A stretch of DNA of 64,000 bases from Rhizobium sp. G21 (GTDB taxonomy: Bacteria > Pseudomonadota > Alphaproteobacteria > Rhizobiales > Rhizobiaceae). The notes beneath the pieces are model-generated. The model saw nothing but the letters and a program-made list of their open reading frames with translations, did not search any database and was not told the DNA's origin. Shown piece after piece: positions 56,115-64,000 of the stretch (the stretch's first letter is position 1; each line of letters opens with the position of its first letter). The DNA lies in NCBI RefSeq assembly GCF_014158035.1, contig NZ_JACFXW010000003.1, forward strand, positions 62,001-126,000, given 5' to 3'. Position numbers and translations under genes: made by a program.

Positions 56115-58052
56115 ATGCTTTCGACGAAAACTTCTCCCTCCCGCCGTCCCGTCCAGCGCTATGTCCCGGTCGACCACAGCCGCGTCGTCTTCGACGGCGG
56201 CTTCTGGAAGAGCTGGAGCGAAACGGTGCGAGACGTCACCATTCCCACCCAGCACATGCGCCTCGACGAAGAAGGCTTCCTCGAAGTGCTTGATTTCGGC
56301 ATGCCCCCTGCGCCGCTGGCGCGACCGATCCAGCCGAGCGGTCTTTCGATGCAGCATTTCTTCGATTCCGATTTCGGCAAATGGATCGAGGCCGCGAGCT
56401 ACACGCTGAAGAACAATCCCAATCCCGATATAGAAGCCAAGATCGATGCGATCGTCGTCCAGCTCGAAAAGGGGCAGATGGAGGACGGTTATCTCAACAG
56501 CTGGTTTATCCGCCGCGAGCCGGAGAAGCGCTGGACGAATCTGCGCGATCTTCACGAAATGTACTCCATGGGCCATTTGCTCGAAGGAGCGGTCGCCTAT
56601 TTCGAAGCGACCGGCAAGCGCCGCTTTCTCGACGTGATGATCCGCGCCGTCGATCACATCATCGACACGTTCGGCCGTGAGCCGGGCAAGCTTCGCGGCT
56701 ATGACGCGCATGAAGAAATCGAATTGGCCCTGGTCAAACTCTATCGCGTCACACGCGATCCGCGCCACCTGGCGCTGGCGACCTACTTCGTCGACGAGCG
56801 CGGCCAGATGCCCTCCTATTTCGACGAGGAAGCGCGCAAGCGTGGTGAAAATCCCGAAGACTATGTCTACAAGACCTATGCCTATAGCCAGGCGCATATG
56901 CCGGTGCGTGAACAGCATCAAGTGGTCGGCCATGCCGTGCGGGCCATGTATCTTTTCTCGGCGATGGCCGATCTCGCCGTCGAGAATGACGATCCGTCGC
57001 TGTTTGAAGCCTGTGACCGCCTGTACGACAATCTGATCGGCCGGCAACTCTACATCACCGGCGGACTGGGCCCTTCGGCCTCGAACGAGGGTTTCACCCG
57101 CGAATACGACCTGCCCAACGAGACGGCCTATGCCGAGACCTGCGCGGCGATCGCACTGGGCTTCTGGAGCCATCGCATGGCCCAGATCGAACTCGACGGC
57201 CGCTTCACCGACAAGCTCGAAACGGTGCTTTATAATGGCGCTCTGTCCGGCCTCTCGCGTGACGGAGAGCACTATTTTTATGAGAACGTGCTGGAAAGCC
57301 ATGGCCAGAATCGACGCTGGAAATGGCATTACTGCCCGTGCTGCCCGACCAACATCGCCCGTTTCATCACGTCGCTCGGCCAGTATTTCTATTCTTGCGC
57401 CGAAAGCGACGTCGCGGTGCATCTTTACGGCCAGAACAGCGCCGAACTGACCGTCGGCGATCGTTACCTCCGACTGCGGCAGGAGACCCGCTACCCCTGG
57501 GAAGGCGACGTCGCCCTGTTGATCGGCGTCGACGCGCCGGCCCGCTTCACCTTGAGACTCAGAATTCCCGGTTGGTGCCGCAAGGCCGTCGTTTCGGTCA
57601 ACGGAGAAACCATCGATCTCGGCAAGTCGGTCATCGCGGGCTATGCGGCGGTCGATCGGGAATGGCGTGACGGCGATGTCGTGCGCCTGTCCTTCGATAT
57701 GCCGATCGAGAGGCTTTATGCCCATCCCGCGGCGACAGAAGATGCGGGACGCGTCGCCCTCCAGCGCGGCCCGGTCGTTTTCTGCGTCGAGGAAACCGAT
57801 ATCGGCACGGAACCGCAACGGCTGCGCCTGGCCGCAGACGCGGCCTTGTCGGCCCGTTTCGACGAGGATCTTCTCGGCGGCGCGACAGTTATCGAGGGCG
57901 AGGCCGTCGAAGCCGATGCTTCAGATTGGCGAAACACTCTCTACCGCACGGCTCCACCCAGGTTGAAAGCCCGCCGGTTCAAGGCGATACCCTATCACCT
58001 GTGGGCAAATCGCGAGGCCGGCGCAATGTCGGTCTGGCTGCACGAGAAGTAA
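56115..58052 (+). CDS. Glycoside hydrolase family 127 (beta-L-arabinofuranosidase-type)
   Basis: This 645-residue protein has no signal peptide and is therefore cytoplasmic. GH127 enzymes use a zinc-bound cysteine as nucleophile. The expected ligands are visible: the ExC pair in NETAYAETCAAIALG and the double cysteine in WKWHYCPCCPTNIARF. An (alpha/alpha)6 barrel region is followed by beta-sandwich domains (RLRIPGWCRKAVVSVNGE, RVALQRGPVVFCVEETDI). The characterised founder, HypBA1 of Bifidobacterium, removes beta-1,2-linked L-arabinofuranose from hydroxyproline-linked oligosaccharides of plant extensins. AGGAG precedes the ATG. It lies between the permeases and the ATPase, so it processes what the transporter imports. 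Confidence 0.9.
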   Translation: MLSTKTSPSRRPVQRYVPVDHSRVVFDGGFWKSWSETVRDVTIPTQHMRLDEEGFLEVLDFGMPPAPLARPIQPSGLSMQHFFDSDFGKWIEAASYTLKNNPNPDIEAKIDAIVVQLEKGQMEDGYLNSWFIRREPEKRWTNLRDLHEMYSMGHLLEGAVAYFEATGKRRFLDVMIRAVDHIIDTFGREPGKLRGYDAHEEIELALVKLYRVTRDPRHLALATYFVDERGQMPSYFDEEARKRGENPEDYVYKTYAYSQAHMPVREQHQVVGHAVRAMYLFSAMADLAVENDDPSLFEACDRLYDNLIGRQLYITGGLGPSASNEGFTREYDLPNETAYAETCAAIALGFWSHRMAQIELDGRFTDKLETVLYNGALSGLSRDGEHYFYENVLESHGQNRRWKWHYCPCCPTNIARFITSLGQYFYSCAESDVAVHLYGQNSAELTVGDRYLRLRQETRYPWEGDVALLIGVDAPARFTLRLRIPGWCRKAVVSVNGETIDLGKSVIAGYAAVDREWRDGDVVRLSFDMPIERLYAHPAATEDAGRVALQRGPVVFCVEETDIGTEPQRLRLAADAALSARFDEDLLGGATVIEGEAVEADASDWRNTLYRTAPPRLKARRFKAIPYHLWANREAGAMSVWLHEK

Positions 58053-58062
58053 GGAGAGCATC

Positions 58063-59163
58063 ATGGCCCGGCTCGAATTGCGCAATGTGGTGAAATCCTA
58101 CGGTATCTACGAGGCGGTGCGCGGCATCAGCCTCGATATCGAAGACAACGAATTCGTCGTCTTCGTCGGTCCATCCGGTTGCGGCAAGTCGACGACGCTG
58201 CGCATGATCGCGGGCCTCGAACATATCAGCAGCGGCGAGATCGCCATCGGCGGCCAGACCGTCAATCGCCTCGGTCCCGGCAAGCGCGACATCGCCATGG
58301 TGTTCCAGAGCTATGCGCTCTATCCGCATATGACCGTTCGCGAAAACATCTCCTTCTGCCTGGAGCAACAGCGCCTGCCGCAAGCGGAAATCGACGATCG
58401 GATCATGCGGGCGGCAGAGACGCTGCACATCACCGAACTTCTCGGACGGCGCCCCGGCCAGTTGTCAGGAGGGCAACGTCAACGCGTCGCCATGGGCCGC
58501 GCCATCGTGCGCAATCCCAAGGTCTTCCTGTTCGACGAACCATTGTCGAATCTCGACGCAAAACTGCGCGTGCAGATGCGGACGGAAATCAAGCGCCTGC
58601 ACCAGCAGATGCCGACGACGACGGTGTATGTCACTCATGACCAGATCGAGGCCATGACCATGGCCGACCGCGTCGTGGTGATGAATCGCGGCGTGATCGA
58701 GCAGGTCGGCCCGCCGCAGGATCTCTATCACCATCCCGCCAGTCAGTTCGTGGGCGGCTTTATCGGCTCGCCGTCGATGAACATGCTGACCGCACGCCTG
58801 GAGAAAGATGGCGACGATCTCGTCGTCGTCCTGGAAGACGGCTCGCGCCTTGCTGTTCCGGCCCCCAGAGCGGACGTCTACAGCGCCTATGCCGGTAAAG
58901 CCGTGGTGTTCGGCATTCGCCCTGAATCGATTTCGAGCCTGGCGCCGAAACCGGGCTTTGCAATGCTCGACGCCAAGATCGATCTCGTGGAGCCGCTCGG
59001 TCCCCTGACGATGGTCTATTTCAATATCGGCGCTGCAACACTCTGCGCCAGCATCGAGCCGGAAAGCGAACCTCGTCCGCAATCGACGATGTCATTGTCG
59101 TTCAACATGAACCAGATGCATCTCTTCGACTTGGAATCCGGTCGCTCGCTCGCGCGGATGTGA
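58063..59163 (+). CDS. Sugar ABC transporter ATP-binding protein, UgpC/MsmK type
   Basis: This 366-residue ATPase has Walker A (GPSGCGKSTTLRMIAG, about residues 36-51), the Q-loop region VFQSYALYPHMTVRENI, the signature QLSGGQRQRVAMGRAI and Walker B (VFLFDEPLSNLDAKLRVQM). A C-terminal TOBE-type regulatory domain of about 120 residues follows (FGIRPESI). Such ATPases can serve several CUT1 importers. It is the last gene of the GH127 operon, 10 nt after the hydrolase. Confidence 0.94.
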   Translation: MARLELRNVVKSYGIYEAVRGISLDIEDNEFVVFVGPSGCGKSTTLRMIAGLEHISSGEIAIGGQTVNRLGPGKRDIAMVFQSYALYPHMTVRENISFCLEQQRLPQAEIDDRIMRAAETLHITELLGRRPGQLSGGQRQRVAMGRAIVRNPKVFLFDEPLSNLDAKLRVQMRTEIKRLHQQMPTTTVYVTHDQIEAMTMADRVVVMNRGVIEQVGPPQDLYHHPASQFVGGFIGSPSMNMLTARLEKDGDDLVVVLEDGSRLAVPAPRADVYSAYAGKAVVFGIRPESISSLAPKPGFAMLDAKIDLVEPLGPLTMVYFNIGAATLCASIEPESEPRPQSTMSLSFNMNQMHLFDLESGRSLARM

Positions 59164-59305
59164 AGCTGGTTTTCTTTTCGCGAAAGTCGCTCTAAGACAC
59201 GGTTTGCCGAGATCCAGGAGTCCAGATTGTATCGTTCAAGCGCGGACCGCGTTCGGCACGAGGCGATAAGGTGCGTGAACGTTCAGATGGGGTCCGGAGG
59301 TCGAC

Positions 59306-60025
59306 ATGCTTGATGATGTGATGCAGGGCCAGCCGGAGCCGACGCGAGCGCGTGGCTCCAACACACAAAGCGTCTATGATGCGTTGCGCCACGAGATCCT
59401 GACGATGAAGCTGGGTCCGGGCAGCCCGCTCGACGAGGTGGGATTGTCGGAGCGCTTCAGCATGTCGCGCACGCCGGTTCGCGAAGCGTTGCTGAGGCTC
59501 TCCGCCGATGGATTGGTCACCACGCTGCCGAACCGCAACACGATCGTCTCGATGATCGATTTCGCGGGTCTTCCTCCCTATTTCGAGGCGTTGACCTTGA
59601 TGTACAGGGTTACGACACGTGGCGCGGCGCTCCATCGCGGCGGAAGGATGGTGGACGAGATCCGCGCTCACCAGCGGGCATTCGCGACCGCCGTTGTCGC
59701 GCGCGACGCTTATGCGATGATCGACGCCAACAGGGAATTCCACGTCGCGATCGCGGAAGCGGCCGGAAACGGCTACTACACGCGTTTTTTTGCGCGTCTG
59801 CTCGATGAAGGCCGCCGCATATTAAGGCTTTATTACTCGACGTTCGACGACCGGCTGCCCCGCCAGTATGTCGATGAGCATGAGGAAATGATCGTGACGA
59901 TCGAGGCGGGAGACGTAACCCGCGCCGACGCGCTCGCCACGGTTCATGCCGCCCAGATCGTTCGGCAGATCCAGGAATATGTCGCGCGCAATCTCGAGGA
60001 GCCTATGGCGTTGCCGCTTAAATGA
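59306..60025 (+). CDS. GntR family transcriptional regulator, FadR/FCD subgroup
   Basis: This 239-residue regulator has an N-terminal winged helix (SVYDALRHEILTMKLGPGSP, VGLSERFSMSRTPVREALLR). An all-helical FCD effector domain follows, with metal-binding histidines (ANREFHVAIAEAAGN and a late AQIV helix preceded by ATVHAA). FCD regulators commonly bind small carboxylic acids. It begins 142 bp after the GH127 operon and precedes the Xaa-Pro-type peptidase by 260 bp in the same direction, so its likely target is the peptidase gene or itself. No terminator between it and the operon was convincing. Confidence 0.9.
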   Translation: MLDDVMQGQPEPTRARGSNTQSVYDALRHEILTMKLGPGSPLDEVGLSERFSMSRTPVREALLRLSADGLVTTLPNRNTIVSMIDFAGLPPYFEALTLMYRVTTRGAALHRGGRMVDEIRAHQRAFATAVVARDAYAMIDANREFHVAIAEAAGNGYYTRFFARLLDEGRRILRLYYSTFDDRLPRQYVDEHEEMIVTIEAGDVTRADALATVHAAQIVRQIQEYVARNLEEPMALPLK

Positions 60026-60192
60026 GATCAGCGGGGAAGGGAGCTTCCGACATCCTGCACCATTCGCATCGATTGAAGGAGCATGTTTGGCGACCGTCGC
60101 CAGCCGTCGAATTCGGGTCTTTCATCGTCAAGGCAGGCGTATGAGCGACCCGCTCGGCCGTCCCCAGAGATATCTGTGTCGAACAGAATGCC

Positions 60193-60233
60193 GTCGACAA
60201 CCCACGCCTCAGTAAGTGATGCGTCTGTCGACA
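60193..60233. promoter_or_regulatory. Possible GntR (FCD) operators upstream of the M24 peptidase
   Basis: GTCGACAA at 60193-60200 and TGTCGACA (followed by A) at 60226-60233 share the palindromic core GTCGAC in a TGT-N2-ACA style seen for FCD-type GntR targets. They are 33 bp apart and 53-93 bp before the peptidase start. The motif is short, so this is tentative. Confidence 0.3.
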
Positions 60234-60285
60234 ATCTACCTACAGTTTCTTATGCCGCTTGAAAAGCTTGCTCCGAGGGAGAGAA

Positions 60286-61428
60286 ATGATGGATTTGATG
60301 CACCCCGTCGCCCGTACAGCGGAAACTGAATATCGCTCCCGGCTCGACCGTCTGAGAGAACGCATGGATCATGCCGGCATCAACGGCGTCTTGCTCGGTT
60401 CGACGGAGAGCCTGCGCTATTTCACCGGCCTGGTCTGGCATCAGAGCGAGCGCCTGCTCGGCGCGCTCGTCACCGGGGACGCCATCACTTATGTCGTGCC
60501 GGGCTTCGAACGCAGCCGTGTCGAAACCTTGCCCCATATCGCAGGCGAGATTGCCGTCTGGCAGGAGGAGGAGAGCGCCGCCGGCTTGGTTGCCCGACTG
60601 ATTGGAGCAGATGGAAAACTCGCACTGGATGATGCGCTGCCGCTCTTCGTCTACCATGCGTTGATGCGAGAGTTCGACGCCGAACGGTTGATGGATGGCG
60701 GACCGTTGATCCGTGGGCTGCGCGTCCGCAAATCACCGGCGGAAATCGCGTTGATCCAGCACGCGATGGACATCACCATGGATATCCATCGCAAGGTCTT
60801 CTCGATGCTCGCGCCGGGCGTCGCGGCCTCCGAAGTCGTCAAATTCATCGACCAGCAGCATCGGCTGGCCGGAGCCGACGATGGGTCGACCTTCGCCATC
60901 GTCTCCTTTGGAACGGCGACCTCGTTGCCTCATGGCGCGGACGGAGACCAGATTCTCGCGGCGGGGCAGGTCATCCTGGTGGACACCGGCTGCCGACTCG
61001 ACGGCTACCATTCCGACATCACCCGCACTTATATGCTCGACGAGGGCGACAAGGCGTTTGCGGAGGGTTGGGCCATCGAGCGCGCGGCGCAGCAAGCCGT
61101 TTTCGACGCCGCCGCGCTCGGCGCGCCATGTGAGGACCTCGATAGAGCCGCTCGCGACGTGCTCTCGCGTCATGGGCTCGGTCCGGATTATCGTCTGCCC
61201 GGCCTGCCGCATCGCGCCGGCCACGGCCTCGGTCTCGAGATCCATGAAGCGCCCTACATCGTGCGCGGCAACACCATGTCTCTCGAAGCCGGCATGTGCT
61301 TCTCCAATGAACCCATGCTGGTGTTCCCAGGTGATTTCGGGATCCGTCTGGAGGATCACATCTACATGACGGATGACGGACCTCGCTGGTTCACCACGCC
61401 CGCCAAAGGCCCGACGGAAATCAACTGA
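60286..61428 (+). CDS. M24 family metallopeptidase, Xaa-Pro dipeptidase/aminopeptidase type
   Basis: This 380-residue protein has a creatinase-like N-terminal domain (TEYRSRLDRLRERMDHAGIN onward) and the pita-bread catalytic domain. All five metal ligands of M24 can be seen: two aspartates in VILVDTGCRLDGYHSDITRT, the histidine in HGLGLEIHEAP, the glutamate in CFSNEPML and the last glutamate in GIRLEDHIYMTDDG. It should cleave an Xaa-Pro (or Xaa-hydroxyproline) bond or a related small substrate. The ATG pair at 60286/60289 follows GAGGGAGAG. Its 3' end overlaps the convergent GGDEF-EAL gene by 8 nt. Its position after the GH127 operon may be meaningful. Confidence 0.88.
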   Translation: MMDLMHPVARTAETEYRSRLDRLRERMDHAGINGVLLGSTESLRYFTGLVWHQSERLLGALVTGDAITYVVPGFERSRVETLPHIAGEIAVWQEEESAAGLVARLIGADGKLALDDALPLFVYHALMREFDAERLMDGGPLIRGLRVRKSPAEIALIQHAMDITMDIHRKVFSMLAPGVAASEVVKFIDQQHRLAGADDGSTFAIVSFGTATSLPHGADGDQILAAGQVILVDTGCRLDGYHSDITRTYMLDEGDKAFAEGWAIERAAQQAVFDAAALGAPCEDLDRAARDVLSRHGLGPDYRLPGLPHRAGHGLGLEIHEAPYIVRGNTMSLEAGMCFSNEPMLVFPGDFGIRLEDHIYMTDDGPRWFTTPAKGPTEIN

Positions 61429-64000
61429 CGCCAGGGGCGCGAGCAAGTCTTTCAGACTGACTTCTTTCCTGTTTGCACACCACCATCTTGTCGATTTCTT
61501 TCAGCAGATCCGTGACCTGATCCGACTTCAGCGGCCGAGACATCAGATAACCCTGGATTTCGTTGCATTGATCGGCGGTGAGGATCGCGAGCTGCTCGTT
61601 CGTCTCGACGCCTTCCGCCGTGACGGAAAGACCAAGCGCCTTGCCGAGGCCGAGGATCGCCTGAACGATCGGGCGCGCATTGTCGCTGCTGTCGAGGTCC
61701 ATGATGAAGCTGCGGTCGATCTTGATCACGTCGAATGGAAAGTTGCGAAGATAGCTCAGCGAAGAATATCCGGTGCCGAAATCATCCATGGCGAGCTTGA
61801 TTCCAAGGGATTTCAACTCTTCGAGAACTTCTCGCGCATTGGCGGCGTCTTCGAGAAGCACGCCTTCGGTGATTTCGAGCTCAAGCAGTTGGCTTGGCAG
61901 GCCTGAGTCCTGCAGGGCCGAACGAACCTTTTGCACCAGATCCCGATCGCGGAATTGGATCGGGGAGAGATTGACCGAGACGCCGATGCCGTCCCAGTCG
62001 CGGGCCGTGCGGCAGGCGGTTCTCAGGATCCATTCGCCGAGCGGCACGATCAGGCCGTTCTGTTCTGCGAGCGGGATGAAATCCATCGGGTTGATCCGAC
62101 CTTTTTCGGGATGCATCCAGCGCACCAGCGCTTCCACGCTCTTGATGCGGCGCGCGCGCGTATCAAACCGCGGCTGATAGTCAAGGTAGAAGTCGCCGGC
62201 CGCCAGACTATGCCGCATATCGTCGGCCAGGCGCCGCATGGCGATGATCTTTTCATTCATCTCCGTCGCGAAGAACGCGAACTGGCCGCGTCCTTGCTGC
62301 TTGGACCGGTAGAGGGCGGTGTCGGCAGCCCGCAGCAGTTCGTCCGGCGTCCCGCCGTCCGACGGCGCCAGGGCAATGCCGATGGACATTCCCACCTTGA
62401 TCTCTCCGCGGTCATGCCGGATCGGTTCGCTGATCATGGCGTAGAGTTTGGCGCAGAAGCGTTCGACCGCGTCGACCGTCATCCCCGGCGCGGCGATGAC
62501 GAATTCGTCGCCACCCACCCGGGCCACCATCTGGTTTTCCCGGAGAGAGCGGCGTAGGCGGTCCGCCACTTCTCCCAACACCTTGTCGCCGACCTGATGG
62601 CCGAACGTGTCGTTGATCGGCTTGAAGCGATCAAGGTCGATATAAAAGATTGCGAGGCTGGCGGAGGGATCGGCGAGATGCGCATCGAGAAAGGTCGACA
62701 GCTTCGCCCTGTGGGGGCAGCGACGTGGCCGTGTCGTGCAGAGCCTGTCGTTTGGCGTCTTCGAAAGCCTCCGCCAAGGCGACGTTCATCGTCACATCGG
62801 TGGCGATCTTGACGACTTTGAGAGGCGCGCCGTTGATGTCGAGGATGGGGTTATAGGAGCATTGCAACCATATTTCGCGGCCATCCTTGCCGACCCGTCT
62901 ATGCAGACCCTGCTGATAGTCGCCTCGGCGCAGTCCGTCCCAGAAATCGCCATACTCCTTGCTCAGCGCCTCCTGCGCATCCATGAGAACGCTATGGGAT
63001 TTGCCGAGGATATCCGAGGCGCGATAGCCGAAAATGTCGAGCAGATTTTCGTTGGCGTGAAGGATCACGCCATTCATGTCGAACATGGCCACGGCCTGGG
63101 ACCGATTGATCGCGTCCATCTGTCCGTTGATTTCGACCTGCTGACGTTTCTCCTCGGTGATGTCGGTGGCGTATTTGATGACCTTCGAGAGCTTTCCGTT
63201 CGGATCGAAGATCGGGTTGTAGCTGGCCTGCAACCAGATTTCCGAACCGTTCCTCGAAATGCGTTTATATTCGCCCTGTTGATATTCGCCGCGGCGCAGT
63301 TGCTCCCAAAACTCCCTGTACTCGGCGCTTTGTCGGGTCTCTTCGTCGACGAACATACTGTGATGCCTGCCCCTCACTTCCCCATACCGATAGCCGACGG
63401 AGGACAGGAAGTTTTCATTGGCGTCCAAGATGGACCCGTCCAGGCTCAGGGCGACGACGCATTGCGCCTTGTCTATCGCCGCGATCTGTCCCTGCAGTTC
63501 CGACTGAAAGAGTTTTTCCTCGGTGACGACGGACGCGAATTTGACCACCTTGATCGGCGTGCCATAGAGATCGAAGATCGGATTGTAGGTGGCTTGCAGC
63601 CAGATCTCTCGACCATCCCTGGCGATGCGCTTGTAAACCCCGGAGCGATGAAGGCCTTTCCTCAGGTCATTCCAGAAAGAAGCATATTCCTCGCTATGGG
63701 CGTATGCCGGCTCGACGAAAATGCGATGGTGCTGGCCGAGAACCGCGGATTTTTCGTAGCCGATCGCGTCGATGAAACGATCATTGACCTCGAGGATGGT
63801 GCCGAACATGTCGAAGGTGATGACGGCGTTGGATTTATGGATAGCGTTGATCTGCCATTGGTAATCCGCTTGCTGAAGCCGCTCTTCGGTGACGTCGTTG
63901 ACATAGGAGACAACCTTGACCACTGAACCCGTGCGATCCCGTATCGGGTTATAGACGGCGCGCAGCCACTTCTTCTCGCCGCTCTTCGCCACTCGGATGA
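61421..64000 (-). pseudogene. Multi-PAS GGDEF-EAL protein, 3' part (frameshifted as written, 5' end outside window)
   Basis: The visible part starts in the tail of one PAS-PAC unit and continues with three more units of about 122 residues each. Each unit ends with a near-identical phrase (GREIWLQATYNPIFD, GSEIWLQASYNPIFD, GREIWLQCSYNPILD). A GGDEF domain with intact VARVGGDEFVIA and an EAL domain with SVEALVRWMHPEK and the later DDFGTGYSSLSYL follow. The frame shifts before GGDEF at a G5 run at 62713-62717, which has one base too many: TSLPHRAKLSTFLDAHL is read if it is G4. The protein probably makes and/or degrades cyclic di-GMP in response to signals sensed by the PAS units. The frame continues beyond base 64000, so an internal GTG at 63992 is not the start. 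Confidence 0.87.

Noticed and set aside
1..64000. Search for CRISPR arrays, insertion sequences, rRNA and tRNA genes
   Set aside because: No regularly spaced repeats, transposase-like proteins, conserved rRNA stretches or convincing cloverleaf sequences were seen; a tRNA could be missed by eye.

Overview
The window is about 64 kb of GC-rich chromosome-like sequence from an alphaproteobacterium, most likely a Hyphomicrobiales (rhizobia-like) soil or plant-associated organism. The evidence is the gene content: many ABC uptake operons with LacI, GntR and LysR regulators, a PaoABC-type oxidase, a MipA/OmpV protein and a GumK-like glycosyltransferase. I cannot place it to genus. I saw no rRNA, tRNA, CRISPR array or insertion sequence.

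Layout. 1-435 is the 3' end of a Fic-family gene. 714-6981 is a polar amino-acid ABC transporter followed by a LysR regulator, a MetC-like PLP lyase and an M20 dipeptidase. 7191-9873 (minus) is a GH15 glucoamylase-like gene with an SDR. 9938-10251 is an internally deleted ZIP transporter. 10647-11189 is an orphan membrane protein resembling Pycsar effectors. 11442-14156 holds an alpha/beta hydrolase (chloroperoxidase type) and ChaC, disturbed by an exact 860-bp tandem duplication. 14217-20664 is a LysR-controlled cluster (isochorismatase, XapX, amidohydrolase, DoxX, MFS). 20767-22320 is an MhqO-MhqD-type fusion. 22497-26159 is a surface-polysaccharide group (ATP-grasp, flippase, GumK-like GT). 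26672-36207 carries DhaK/DhaL, a KefB-type antiporter, and a LacI-controlled ribose-type ABC operon ending in a lactonase-like gene. 36291-44034 is a two-component system with MipA/OmpV and an RND efflux pump, tied together by a shared direct-repeat motif. 44277-48066 is paoABC. 48177-51608 is an FdhF/YdeP oxidoreductase plus a catalase-like protein. 51774-61428 is a LacI-controlled sugar ABC operon with a GH127 beta-L-arabinofuranosidase, then a GntR regulator and an M24 Xaa-Pro-type peptidase. 61421-64000 is the 3' part of a multi-PAS GGDEF-EAL protein.

A dominant property of the sequence is an abnormal density of single-base frameshifts in otherwise well-conserved genes: about 17 in 64 kb, nearly all in short homopolymer runs and nearly all one base short. 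Restoring one base per site gives proteins of normal family length (for example 732 residues for PaoC). I therefore read most of these 'pseudogenes' as sequencing or assembly error. They are typed pseudogene because the reading frame is broken as written.

The most interesting biological signals are: a GCAACA-N4-GCAACA direct repeat in front of mipA, the response-regulator gene and the RND operon; the orphan Pycsar-effector-like protein; the MhqO-MhqD fusion; the GH127 operon beside an Xaa-Pro peptidase; and LysR and LacI operator candidates that define regulons from sequence alone.
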